Positions 32,155 to 40,847 of a DNA stretch of 64,000 nt are shown one piece after another (position 1 is the first letter of the stretch; each line of letters starts with the position of its first letter). This DNA comes from an uncultured Clostridia bacterium (GTDB taxonomy: Bacteria; Bacillota; Clostridia; Christensenellales; Aristaeellaceae), in assembly GCA_934675735.1 (NCBI GenBank), contig CAKURR010000001.1:1-64000 (forward strand), written 5' to 3'. The notes beneath the pieces are model-generated. The model saw only the letters and a program-made list of their open reading frames with translations. It made no database searches and was not told the origin of the DNA. A program made the position numbers and the translations under genes.

Positions 32155-32841
32155 GTGGAGAGCACGATGGCGCGCGCGGACTGCGGCGCGTATCTGCGCA
32201 CGGTGCGGCATCCGGCGCTGATTGTCTTTGATTTGGACGGCACGATTGCCGACAGCCGCGAGCTGGCTCGGGAGAGCTATAAGCGCGTGTTCGCGCTGAT
32301 GGGCTTCGGGCAGATTACCGACGAGCTGGCGGACAGCTTCAACGGCCCGGACGCGGACGAGGTCTGCCGCGTGATGGGCATCGGGCCGGACAGGCGCGCG
32401 CTGTATGACGAGCTGGTGGACCAGACCGACGTGGAGCTGACGCGAGCCATTGGGCACATGTTCCCAGGCACGGGCCGGATGCTGGAAAGCCTGTCGGCCC
32501 ACGCGGCGCTGGCCATTTTGACCAACGGCAGCGCGCGCTACTGCGATGCCTGCATCGAGACCTTCGCCCTTTCGCCGTATATCACGCTGCACAGCGGCTT
32601 TGTCAGCGGTGTGACCAAGGCGCAGCGCATTCGCCAGTGGCAGCAGGAGCTGAACGCTCAGGTCATCGTCGTGGTGGGCGACCGCGCGACGGATATTCAA
32701 AACGCGCGCGCAGCGGGCGCTTATGCCGTCGGCGTGACCTACGGCATGGGCAGCCGCGAGGAACTCTCCGGCGCGGACGCTTTGTGCGACAGCCCGCAGG
32801 AAGTGGCGGATTGCTGCATGCGATTGATTGACGCGCAATGA
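32155..32841 (+). CDS. HAD-superfamily phosphatase (phosphoglycolate phosphatase-like)
   Basis: The HAD motifs are present: I, FDLDGTIADS; II, AILTNGSARY; III, a Lys in SGVTKAQRI; IV, VVVGDRATDIQNA. The alpha-helical cap follows motif I. Substrate unknown; relatives hydrolyse phosphoglycolate, nucleotides or sugar phosphates. Two starts are possible: GTG 32155 (after AAAGGGGG) or ATG 32167 (after GGTGGAG); I list the first. Length is 228 or 224 residues. Confidence 0.8.
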   Translation: MESTMARADCGAYLRTVRHPALIVFDLDGTIADSRELARESYKRVFALMGFGQITDELADSFNGPDADEVCRVMGIGPDRRALYDELVDQTDVELTRAIGHMFPGTGRMLESLSAHAALAILTNGSARYCDACIETFALSPYITLHSGFVSGVTKAQRIRQWQQELNAQVIVVVGDRATDIQNARAAGAYAVGVTYGMGSREELSGADALCDSPQEVADCCMRLIDAQ

Positions 32842-32845
32842 GCGG

Positions 32846-32874
32846 TTGCTTTTTTGCCCGTCCCGCTGTACAAT
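32846..32874 (+). promoter_or_regulatory. Promoter of the ACT-UPF0210 operon
   Basis: TTGCTT and TACAAT with 17-base spacing, 46 bases before the ACT gene. Confidence 0.55.
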
Positions 32875-32920
32875 AAAAGGCAGATTTTGCCGCTTGGCAG
32901 GCAGAAGGAGGAAATCCCCC

Positions 32921-33196
32921 ATGGATAAGAAGAACAAGGCGGTCGTGACCGTCGTCGGCAACGATACCATCGGCATCATTGCCCGCGTGAGCGCGGCGCT
33001 GGCGCGGCACGACGCCAATATTCTGGATATTTCGCAGACCGTGCTTTCCGGCATGTTCAACATGATGATGATTGTGGATGTGTCGCTGAGCGACTTTGAC
33101 GCGCTCTCGTCGGAGCTTTCCGCGCTGGGCGGGGAGCTGGGGCTGCAAATCCGCATCCAGCGCAGCGAAATTTTCGACGCGATGCACCGCATTTGA
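32921..33196 (+). CDS. ACT-domain protein (UPF0237)
   Basis: This 91-residue single ACT domain (VVTVVGNDTIGIIARVSAALARHDANILDISQTVL, in part) matches the UPF0237 family of stand-alone ACT proteins, likely dimers that bind an amino acid or similar ligand. GAAGGAGG precedes the ATG. It is 12 bases before the UPF0210 gene, a pair widely conserved across bacteria and archaea, so the two should act together. Confidence 0.9.
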   Translation: MDKKNKAVVTVVGNDTIGIIARVSAALARHDANILDISQTVLSGMFNMMMIVDVSLSDFDALSSELSALGGELGLQIRIQRSEIFDAMHRI

Positions 33197-33208
33197 CGGA
33201 GGCGCGAG

Positions 33209-34564
33209 ATGATCAACACATCCGAAATTTTGCAGACCGTGCGGATGATTACCGAGGAAAAACTCGATATCCGCACGATTACAATGGGCATTTCGCTCTA
33301 TGAATGCGTGCACCCGAACAAGGAAATCCTCTACAAAAACGTCTATGACCGCATCACCGGGCAGGCGAAGGATTTGGTCAAGACGGGCGAAACGCTGGAA
33401 CGCGAGTTCGGCATACCGATTGTCAACAAGCGTATTTCCGTCACGCCGGCCAGCCTTGTGGCGGCGGCCTGCGGCGACCCCGTCGTCGTCGCGCGCGCGA
33501 TGGACGCGGCGGCCAAAGAGACGGGCGTCAACTACATCGGCGGTTACACGGCGCTGGTGCAGAAGGGCATGACCGCTTCCGACCGCGCGCTGATTGCGTC
33601 CCTGCCGGAGGCACTTTCCACGACGGAGCGCGTCTGCTCGTCGGTCAACGTGGCTTCCACCCGCGCGGGCATCGACATGGACGCGGTGCGCCTGTGCGGG
33701 CAGGCAGTCAAGGACATCGCCGCCGCGACGGCGGATACGGATGCTTCTGGCTGCATGAAGCTGGTCGTCTTTGCCAACGCTGTGGAGGACAACCCCTTCA
33801 TGGCGGGCGCGTTCCACGGGCCGGGCGAGGGCGACTGCTGCATCAACGTGGGCATTTCCGGCCCGGGCGTGGTTAAGCGCGCGCTGGAAAACGAGGCGAA
33901 GGGCCAGCCGTTTGACGTGGTGGCCGAGACCATCAAGCGCACGGCGTTCAAAATCACGCGCGTGGGCCAGCTGATTGCCAAGGAGGCTTCCGCGCGGCTG
34001 AACGTGCCGTTCGGCATTGTCGATTTGTCCCTCGCACCGACGCCCGCGATGGGCGATTCCGTCGCCCACATTCTGGAAGAGATGGGTCTTGAGGTCTGCG
34101 GCTGCCACGGCACGACTGCGGCGCTGGCCCTGCTCAACGACGCGGTGAAAAAGGGCGGCGTGATGGCGTCGAGCCACGTCGGCGGCCTTTCGGGCGCGTT
34201 CATCCCCGTCAGCGAGGATATCGGCATGATTAACGCTGCGGCGCGCGGCGCGCTGAGCCTTGAAAAGCTGGAGGCGATGACCTGCGTCTGCTCGGTCGGT
34301 CTGGATATGATTGCCGTGCCGGGCGATACGCCCGCTTCGACCATCGCGGCCATCATTGCGGATGAAGCGGCCATCGGCATGGTCAACAGCAAGACGACCG
34401 CCGTGCGCATCATCCCCGCCCCGGGCAAGACCGTCGGCGACGAGGTGGAGTTTGGCGGCCTGTTCGGGCGCGCGCCCATCATGCGCGTCAGCCCGTATTC
34501 GGCGGAAGCCTTTATCGCACGCGGCGGACGCATCCCCGCGCCGCTCCAGAGCTTGAAAAACTAA
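33209..34564 (+). CDS. UPF0210 (DUF711) family protein
   Basis: The 451-residue protein is a full-length DUF711 member, with conserved stretches such as MGISLYECVH, RISVTPASLVAAACG, FHGPGEGDCCINVGISGPGVV (in part), VDLSLAPTPAMGDSVA and CSVGLDMIAVPGDTPA. Known structures of the family have a fold like pyruvate formate-lyase, but I see no glycyl-radical motif. Function is unknown. It is transcribed with the ACT-domain gene. Confidence 0.88.
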   Translation: MINTSEILQTVRMITEEKLDIRTITMGISLYECVHPNKEILYKNVYDRITGQAKDLVKTGETLEREFGIPIVNKRISVTPASLVAAACGDPVVVARAMDAAAKETGVNYIGGYTALVQKGMTASDRALIASLPEALSTTERVCSSVNVASTRAGIDMDAVRLCGQAVKDIAAATADTDASGCMKLVVFANAVEDNPFMAGAFHGPGEGDCCINVGISGPGVVKRALENEAKGQPFDVVAETIKRTAFKITRVGQLIAKEASARLNVPFGIVDLSLAPTPAMGDSVAHILEEMGLEVCGCHGTTAALALLNDAVKKGGVMASSHVGGLSGAFIPVSEDIGMINAAARGALSLEKLEAMTCVCSVGLDMIAVPGDTPASTIAAIIADEAAIGMVNSKTTAVRIIPAPGKTVGDEVEFGGLFGRAPIMRVSPYSAEAFIARGGRIPAPLQSLKN

Positions 34565-34641
34565 TCGGAAATAAATAGCAGGGGCGCACATGGCGCGTTC
34601 GTATGCGGCTTTGTGAAAAAACACAGAAAGGGTGTTGACAT

Positions 34642-36450
34642 ATGGAAAAGGAACTGACCAGAGAGACGGTTGACCCGCGTTATACGTGGGATTTGACGCG
34701 TATTTACGCCAGCGACGAAGCGTGGGAAGAGGCGTTCGTCGCGATTAAGGCACAGGCCGACGCGTTCGCCGAGCGTGCGGGCACGCTGAGCAAGGGCCGC
34801 GAAGCCATCCTCGAAACGCTTGCCGCGATGGCCAAGATGGACGAGGAATTTGAAGCGCTCTATGTTTACGCCATGATGAAAAACAACGAGGACAGCACGA
34901 ACGCCAAGTATCAGGCGATGAGCGACCGCGCGGGTACGCTGGCTGGCGTTGTGGGTGCGGCGAGCGCGTTTATGGAGCCGGAACTGCTGGCCCTGCCCGA
35001 AGGTGAGGTGGAGACGATGATGGCCGACCCCGCTTTTGCGGATTACGACCGCTACCTCTTCGGCGTGCTGCGCATGAAGGAGCACACCCTCACCGCCAAC
35101 GAGGAAAAGCTGATGGCGATGGCGAGCGACGCGTGCAACGCGGCCTCCAACGCCTATGAAATGCTCTCTTACGCGGATATGAACCTGGGCATGACCCGCG
35201 GCGAGAACGGCGAAAAGGTGCAGCTCACCGACGCGCGCCTGCTCTCCCTGCTGGCCAGCAAGAACCGCGCCGTGCGCAAGGCGGCTTACACCAACATCAT
35301 GAACGGCTATAACAAGTTCGGCAACACGATTGCCGCGACGTATGCCGGACAGGTCAAGGCCGATATCTTCAAGAGCCGCGCGCATCACTTCGACAGCAGC
35401 CGCCAGGCTGCGATGTATCCGGATGAAATCGACGAAAAGGTCTACGACAGCCTGATTGAAGCCGTGCACGGCGGCATCGGAACGCTGAACGAGTATCTTT
35501 CCATCAAGAAGGAGCAGCTCGGCGTGCCCGTTCTGCACATGTACGACCTGTACGCGCAGGCGGAAAACGGCTTTGACATCGCGCTGGATATCGAGGATGC
35601 GTTCAAGGTGTTCCTCGAGGCCGTCGCGCCGCTGGGCGAGGATTATGTGAAGGACGCGAGCCGCGCCCTGCCCGAGCGCTGGATGGACGTGTACGAGACG
35701 AAGAACAAGCGTTCCGGCGCGTACAGCTGCGGCAGCGCTTACCGCACCACGCCGTATGTGCTGCTCAACCACAAGAACACCTACGACGGCCTGTCCACCC
35801 TGTGCCACGAGATGGGCCACGCGATGCACAGCTTCTATTCCAACAAGACGCAGCCCGCGACCAAGGCGAGATATAAGATTTTCGTGGCCGAGGTGGCTTC
35901 CACCTGCAACGAGATTCTGCTCTCCGAGCATCTGCGCAAGAAGTATGCGGATAACAAGCAGGCGCAGATTGCGCTCATCGGTTCGCTGCTCCAGCATTTC
36001 CGCACGACGGTGTTCCGCCAGACGATGTTCGCGGAGTTTGAGTATAAGGCGCACTGCATGGCCGAGAGCGGCGAGAGCCTGACCCGCGACAGCCTGAGCG
36101 CGATGTATTACGACCTCAACAAGCTCTATTACGGCGGCGCGTGCAAGGTCGATAAGGAAGTGGCCTACGAGTGGATGCGCATTCCGCACTTCTACAACTC
36201 GTTCTATGTCTACAAGTATGCGACGAGCTTCTGCGCGGCGGTGGCGCTCTCCCGCGGCATCCTCGGCGGCGACAAGGAGAAGATTGCGGCGTATCGCCGC
36301 TTTCTGACCCTCGGCGGAAGCATGCCGCCCATCGAAGAGCTGAAGGTGGCGGGCGTTGACATGTCTACGCCGCAGCCGGTCTGCGACGCGCTGGATTATT
36401 TCGCCGAGCTGATTATGCAGTATCAGAACCTGCTGAGCGAAGAGGGCTGA
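34642..36450 (+). CDS. pepF: Oligoendopeptidase F (M3 metallopeptidase)
   Basis: The 602-residue cytoplasmic zinc peptidase has the catalytic HEMGH at 389-393 and the downstream Glu in AEVASTCNEILLSEHL. PepF hydrolyses peptides of roughly 7-17 residues and helps recycle imported or signal-derived peptides. The ATG follows AAAGGGTG. It opens a group of four co-directional genes with very short gaps. Confidence 0.93.
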   Translation: MEKELTRETVDPRYTWDLTRIYASDEAWEEAFVAIKAQADAFAERAGTLSKGREAILETLAAMAKMDEEFEALYVYAMMKNNEDSTNAKYQAMSDRAGTLAGVVGAASAFMEPELLALPEGEVETMMADPAFADYDRYLFGVLRMKEHTLTANEEKLMAMASDACNAASNAYEMLSYADMNLGMTRGENGEKVQLTDARLLSLLASKNRAVRKAAYTNIMNGYNKFGNTIAATYAGQVKADIFKSRAHHFDSSRQAAMYPDEIDEKVYDSLIEAVHGGIGTLNEYLSIKKEQLGVPVLHMYDLYAQAENGFDIALDIEDAFKVFLEAVAPLGEDYVKDASRALPERWMDVYETKNKRSGAYSCGSAYRTTPYVLLNHKNTYDGLSTLCHEMGHAMHSFYSNKTQPATKARYKIFVAEVASTCNEILLSEHLRKKYADNKQAQIALIGSLLQHFRTTVFRQTMFAEFEYKAHCMAESGESLTRDSLSAMYYDLNKLYYGGACKVDKEVAYEWMRIPHFYNSFYVYKYATSFCAAVALSRGILGGDKEKIAAYRRFLTLGGSMPPIEELKVAGVDMSTPQPVCDALDYFAELIMQYQNLLSEEG

Positions 36451-36452
36451 GC

Positions 36453-36794
36453 ATGAGCGATTGGATGCAGGGCTACGACGTTGAAGCTGCCGTGCGCCAA
36501 ATCGGCAAAGCCGTCTGCAAAGCGGTGAAGGCCGCGCCCGATGCGGGGGCGGCCTTTGCGCGGCGCGCCATCGAGGCGGATATGCGCTATATGCACGAAA
36601 CGGGCGTGCTCGATGACGACGGGCTGATGGGCGAGGGCGAATACGACGAGGACGACGCGTTTGAAGCGCTGTTTGCGGCGCTGACCGACGGCGTGGAGGA
36701 CGATGGCGAAATCGGAAAAACCGCGCAGATGCTGGACGCTTACATGGAGGCCCGCGAGGACTTTATGGAAGCGAGCGGCCTGACGGACGACTAA
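36453..36794 (+). CDS. Acidic small protein of unknown function
   Basis: The 113-residue protein starts two bases after the pepF stop. The N-terminal half is helical and basic (AVCKAVKAAPDAGAAFARRA), the C-terminal half strongly acidic (GEGEYDEDDAFEAL). There is no signal peptide or membrane segment. I do not recognise a family. The tight spacing to pepF and the next gene supports it as real. Confidence 0.65.
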   Translation: MSDWMQGYDVEAAVRQIGKAVCKAVKAAPDAGAAFARRAIEADMRYMHETGVLDDDGLMGEGEYDEDDAFEALFAALTDGVEDDGEIGKTAQMLDAYMEAREDFMEASGLTDD

Positions 36795-36810
36795 CGGAGG
36801 GATACGGACG

Positions 36811-37632
36811 ATGATGGAAGAGATTCGCGCGCAGCAAGTGAACCGTGCGCGTCCGATGACGGGCAAGGGCTTCGTGCTGGGCGTGGCTTCCGTCGTACTG
36901 CGGCTTGCGCTGGCGCAGATTCTCTGCAATCTGCTCATTGCGGCGACGGGCATGGGGCTGCTCAACGTGTTGTTTTACCTCTATGCCGTGGTGACGCTGG
37001 TGCTGTTCATGCGGCGCACGGTCGCCTCGAGCGCGTATACGCTCAAGCAGGAAACGCTTGTGCTCGAGCGCAAACTGGGGGACAGCACGACCAGTGTGGT
37101 CGAAATTCCGCTGAACCGTATCCTCGCCGTGCGCCCGATTTGCGCGGGCGAGCGGCTGCATGTGTGCTATCGTCAGGTGACGGTCATCGACAACGAGGCC
37201 AAGCCGACAGCGCGCATGAAAGCCGCGTGGCGCGCGAGCCTGATTTCCGCCCGACTGGCGAGGAAAATCGCGGGCAGCAGCGTGCACGAGGAAATCGGCT
37301 ACGCGATTGTGTTTGACGAAGCGGATACCGAGCGGCGCGCGTGCGTGTTCCGTCCGGATGACGCGATGTGCGATGCGCTTCGCGAAGCGCTGGGAGAGCG
37401 GTTCGGGCTGGACGACAGACAGACGCGGCCGCCCGTGACGACGCTGTATGCCCAAGCGCTGGAGCGCGCGTTTCCGGAGATTTACACCCATGTCACGCCG
37501 CTGGTCAGCCGCCGCGAAGCGGAAATGGCCCGAGAGGTCATCGAGCGGCAGAAAGCCGCGCGCGAAGCGAAAAAGACGGACGAAGGCCTTGATAAAAAAA
37601 CGTCGGCAAAACGCCGCAGGAGTCAGAAATGA
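36811..37632 (+). CDS. Membrane protein of unknown function with cytoplasmic tail
   Basis: The 273-residue protein has two adjacent membrane segments (about residues 21-45 and 49-66), then a region that resembles a bPH-like domain (SSAYTLKQETLVLERKL, VEIPLNRILAVRPI) and a C-terminal tail very rich in Lys, Arg and Glu. CGGAGGG precedes the start. The stop overlaps the next gene by ATGA. Confidence 0.6.
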   Translation: MMEEIRAQQVNRARPMTGKGFVLGVASVVLRLALAQILCNLLIAATGMGLLNVLFYLYAVVTLVLFMRRTVASSAYTLKQETLVLERKLGDSTTSVVEIPLNRILAVRPICAGERLHVCYRQVTVIDNEAKPTARMKAAWRASLISARLARKIAGSSVHEEIGYAIVFDEADTERRACVFRPDDAMCDALREALGERFGLDDRQTRPPVTTLYAQALERAFPEIYTHVTPLVSRREAEMAREVIERQKAAREAKKTDEGLDKKTSAKRRRSQK

Positions 37633-38909
37633 AGTATACGACGGTTCTTTTTGATTTGGACGGAACGCTCACCAAGTCGGAGGAAGGCATCACCAAGACC
37701 GCGATTTATGCGGCGGAAAAGATGGGCTTCACCGGCTTTACGCAGGAGCAATTCAAGGTGTTTATCGGCCCGCCGCTGTATGATTCCTTCCGCAAGGTTG
37801 TCGGCATGACGGATGAGCAGGCTAACCGCGCGATTGATTATTATCACGAGCGGTTTGAGCGCGTCGGCTGGGCGGAAAACGAGGTCTATGCGGGCATCCC
37901 CGCGCTGCTGAGGAGCTTGAAAAAGAACGGCGCGCGCGTGGCGATTGTTACCGCCAAGCCGCAGATTTTCGCCGAGCGCATCGCGAAAAAATTCGGCTTT
38001 GCGCCGTATCTGGACGACGTTATCGGCCCGGGGCTGAATAACAAGGATTCCAGCAAGGCGGCGCTTGTCCGCCGCGGCATGGAAGCCTTCGGCGGCGAAG
38101 CGGTGATGGTCGGCGACCGCTGCTTTGACATCGAGGGCGGCCGCGCGAACGGCGTGGATACCGTCGGCGTGTGCTATGGTTACGGCACGGAAGAAGAGCT
38201 GGCGGCCGCCAAGGCGACGCATATCGCGCACACCGTGGAGGAGCTGACGGATATTCTGCTCGGCGGTGCGCCCAGGGCGCGCGGCGTGTTTATCTCGATG
38301 GAGGGCATGGACGGCTGCGGCAAGACGACTCAGCGCGCCGCGCTGACCGAGCATTTGAAACGGCTGGGCTGGCGCGTCACGGCGACGCGCGAACCGGGCG
38401 GCGATGAAGTGGCTGAAAAAATCCGCGGGCTGGTGCTCGACCCCGTCAACAAAACCATGTGCGACGAGGCGGAAGCCTATCTTTATGCCGCCAGCCGCGC
38501 GCAGAATGTTCGCGCGGTGGTTCGGCCGGCGCTGGAACGCGGTGACGCGGTCGTCTGCGATAGGTTTGTCGATTCCTCCGTGGCCTATCAGGGCGCGGGA
38601 CGGCAGCTGGGCACCGAGCGGGTGGCCGCGCTCAACGCGATGGCCGTCGGCGACACCATGCCCGATATCACCGTGTATCTGCGTATGCCTGCCGACGTGG
38701 CGCTTTCCCGCAGGCTCAGCGCGTCCAAGCCGGACAGGCTGGAGCAGCAGAAGGCCGATTTTTTCAGCCGCACGTATCAGGCGTATGAACAGCTCTTTGC
38801 GGGGCAGGAAAAGCGCGTGATGATTGTCAACGCCGCGCAGAGCATTGAGCAGGTGACTCGGGCGATGCTCGACGGGCTGGACGAACGGCTGAGCGGGTTG
38901 GAAGTTTGA
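37629..38909 (+). CDS. HAD phosphatase-thymidylate kinase fusion protein
   Basis: Residues 1-212 form a HAD phosphatase of the phosphoglycolate-phosphatase type: DLDGTLT (9-15), Thr108 in IVTAKP, Lys143 and GDRCFD (162-167). After a short linker (GGAPRA) residues 218-426 form a complete dTMP kinase: P-loop GMDGCGKTT (226-234), REPGGD (254-259), DRFVDSSVAYQGAGR (in part) and a lid region near PDRLEQQ. The join is in frame with no stop, and both halves keep their catalytic residues. dTMP kinase makes dTDP for DNA synthesis; the HAD half may act on a nucleotide or sugar phosphate. The start overlaps the upstream gene. Confidence 0.88.
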   Translation: MKYTTVLFDLDGTLTKSEEGITKTAIYAAEKMGFTGFTQEQFKVFIGPPLYDSFRKVVGMTDEQANRAIDYYHERFERVGWAENEVYAGIPALLRSLKKNGARVAIVTAKPQIFAERIAKKFGFAPYLDDVIGPGLNNKDSSKAALVRRGMEAFGGEAVMVGDRCFDIEGGRANGVDTVGVCYGYGTEEELAAAKATHIAHTVEELTDILLGGAPRARGVFISMEGMDGCGKTTQRAALTEHLKRLGWRVTATREPGGDEVAEKIRGLVLDPVNKTMCDEAEAYLYAASRAQNVRAVVRPALERGDAVVCDRFVDSSVAYQGAGRQLGTERVAALNAMAVGDTMPDITVYLRMPADVALSRRLSASKPDRLEQQKADFFSRTYQAYEQLFAGQEKRVMIVNAAQSIEQVTRAMLDGLDERLSGLEV

Positions 38910-38969
38910 GCTTGAAGTCCGCTTGCTTGTAAAAGACGGACGCTTTTGTTTGGAAAAGGCGGACGTGAT

Positions 38970-39115
38970 GAATTAGAAAAAACGGACGCGCAATGCGCGC
39001 CCTTACATGGAGTACAGGGTAATCTTCCCGTGGATTGCAGGGCAATCTGCGAAGTAGGAAGGCCGGAAACATCAGGTTTCCGGTGGGGGTTGGGGCAAAG
39101 TTCCAAGCGTCCCCC
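38970..39115 (-). repeat. Double-hairpin dispersed repeat, inverted diverged copy upstream of mnmA
   Basis: Read on the minus strand, a degenerate TTTGCCCCAACCCCCACC segment is followed by the hairpin CCGGAAACC...GGTTTCCGG (39063-39083) and a small hairpin GATTGC-AGG-GCAATC (39033-39047), the same order as in the 56581 copy. To its left, at 38983-39010, a GGACGCGC...GCGCGCCCTTAC motif recalls the interior of the MITE-like element at 22426. The mnmA ribosome site begins at the edge of this repeat. Confidence 0.5.
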
Positions 39116-39128
39116 TTCAGGAGGTAAA

Positions 39129-40223
39129 ATGGCAAGAATCGTGGTGGGCATGTCCGGCGGCGTGGATTCCTCCGTGGCGGCGCTGCGGCTCAAACGCGCC
39201 GGACATGAGGTCATCGGCGTATTCATGAAAAACTGGGAGGAAAAGGACGATAACGGCGTCTGCACCAGCGAAACGGACTGGGCGGATGTGCGCAAAGTCT
39301 GCGAAAAAATCGATATTCCGTATTATTCCGTCAATTTCGTGAAGGAATACTATGATCGCGTGTTTTCGTATTTCCTCGATGAGTATCGCCGCGGGCGCAC
39401 GCCGAATCCGGATGTGCTCTGCAATCGCGAAATCAAGTTCAAGGCGTTTCTGGATTTCGCCATGAAGCTCGGCGCGGGAAAGCTGGCGACGGGGCATTTC
39501 TGTCAGCTCGGCGACGCGGCGGACGGCAAAAAACAGTTGCTGCGCGGCACGGATAACAACAAAGACCAGAGCTATTTTCTGTACATGCTCGGCCAGAACG
39601 CGCTGGAAAAGGCGATGTTCCCCGTCGGCCGCCTGACCAAGGCTCAGGTGCGCGAAATCGCCGAAGAAGCCGGACTGGCCAACAGCAAAAAGAAGGATTC
39701 CACGGGCGTGTGCTTCATCGGTGAGCGGCATTTCAAGCCGTTTTTGCAGCAGTTTCTGCCCGCTCAGCCCGGCGATATGCGCACGCTGGAGGGCAAAGTC
39801 GTCGGCCGCCATGACGGCCTGATGTATTACACCCTCGGCCAGCGGCGCGGTCTGGGCATCGGCGGCGCTGGCAACGGCGAACGCTGGTTCGTGCTCGCCA
39901 AGGACATGGAGCACAACGAGCTGATTGTCACCCAAGGCGCGGATCACCCGCTGCTGTACAGCAAAAACGCGCTCGGCACGGATGCGACGTGGATTGCAGG
40001 AGAAGCGCCCGCCGCGGAGTTTGACTGCACGTGCAAATACCGCTACCGTCAGCCGGATCAGGCGGTGCACGTCAGCGTGCGCGAAAACGGGCAGGTACTC
40101 GTCACCGCCGAGGAACGCCAGCGCGCCGTCACCCCGGGGCAGAGCATGGTCTTTTACCGGGGCGAGGTCTGCCTGGGCGGGGCAGTCTGCGATGCGGTGC
40201 TGGACGCGGGGCAGGTGGGCTGA
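39129..40223 (+). CDS. mnmA: tRNA-specific 2-thiouridylase
   Basis: MnmA puts sulphur on C2 of the wobble uridine in tRNAs for Lys, Glu and Gln. The 364-residue protein has the PP-loop GMSGGVDSS (7-15), catalytic Cys98 in NPDVLCNREIKF and Cys195 in STGVCFIGER, and the C-terminal beta-barrel (GQRRGLGIGG, VTPGQSMVFY). The ATG at 39129 follows AGGAGG; a longer opening upstream runs through the repeat and is not credible. Confidence 0.95.
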   Translation: MARIVVGMSGGVDSSVAALRLKRAGHEVIGVFMKNWEEKDDNGVCTSETDWADVRKVCEKIDIPYYSVNFVKEYYDRVFSYFLDEYRRGRTPNPDVLCNREIKFKAFLDFAMKLGAGKLATGHFCQLGDAADGKKQLLRGTDNNKDQSYFLYMLGQNALEKAMFPVGRLTKAQVREIAEEAGLANSKKKDSTGVCFIGERHFKPFLQQFLPAQPGDMRTLEGKVVGRHDGLMYYTLGQRRGLGIGGAGNGERWFVLAKDMEHNELIVTQGADHPLLYSKNALGTDATWIAGEAPAAEFDCTCKYRYRQPDQAVHVSVRENGQVLVTAEERQRAVTPGQSMVFYRGEVCLGGAVCDAVLDAGQVG

Positions 40224-40765
40224 TGAACGGGTTTCAGAAATTCTGGGGCCATTTGAGCACCATCACGCGCCATCGGCACAAGGTTATCGCGCATTGCGCC
40301 AAGGCGGGGATTCTCTGGCAGGGCCTGCGGCACGATTTATCCAAATACAGCCCGACGGAGTTCTGGCAGGGCGTGAAGTTTTTCGACGGCACGCATTCGC
40401 CGACGGAGGACGAGCGCCGCACGCTGGGCTATTCGCTCGCGTGGATGCACCATAAGGGGCGTAACCGACACCATTGGGAATATTGGACGGATTACAGCGT
40501 GGAAGAGAAGCGCTATGTGCCCGTGCCCATGCCCAGACGGTATATGGCGGAGATGATTTGCGACCGAATCGCGGCCAGCAAGATTTACAACGGTGCAGAA
40601 TACACAGACGCCAGCCCGCTGGAATATTTGCAGCGTGGCAAGATGCACGACCATATGCACCCGCAGACCCGGGCGCTGCTGACGCGGTTCATGACCCAGC
40701 TGCGCGACGAGGGGGAGGACGCGATGTTCGCCGCGCTTCGCAGATGGGTCAGGGAAGCGGATTAA
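40223..40765 (+). CDS. DUF5662 family protein
   Basis: The 180-residue protein shows the conserved pattern of DUF5662: HRHKVIAHCAKAG, RHDLSKYSPTEFW, HHWEYW and a later MICDRIAA and KMHDHMHP. The spacing of His and Asp residues resembles HD-type metal phosphohydrolases, but activity is unknown to me. Its ATG shares one base with the mnmA stop, so the two are coupled. Confidence 0.75.
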   Translation: MNGFQKFWGHLSTITRHRHKVIAHCAKAGILWQGLRHDLSKYSPTEFWQGVKFFDGTHSPTEDERRTLGYSLAWMHHKGRNRHHWEYWTDYSVEEKRYVPVPMPRRYMAEMICDRIAASKIYNGAEYTDASPLEYLQRGKMHDHMHPQTRALLTRFMTQLRDEGEDAMFAALRRWVREAD

Positions 40766-40798
40766 GCCCGCAGTTTTGATATGAATCGCAGCGCATAA

Positions 40799-40845
40799 AC
40801 AAAACCTCTCTTTCCTTCATAGGCTGAAGGGAAGGGAGGTTTTTT
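40799..40845 (+). promoter_or_regulatory. Terminator-like hairpin that contains the ribosome site of the next gene
   Basis: Stem AAAACCTCTCTTTCCTTCA against TGAAGGGAAGGGAGGTTTT, loop TAGGC, then TTTTTT. The 3' arm contains GGGAGG, eight bases before the ATG of the hydrolase gene, so the hairpin both looks like a terminator for the upstream operon and would hide the ribosome site of any read-through RNA. Confidence 0.7.
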
Positions 40846-40847
40846 GC

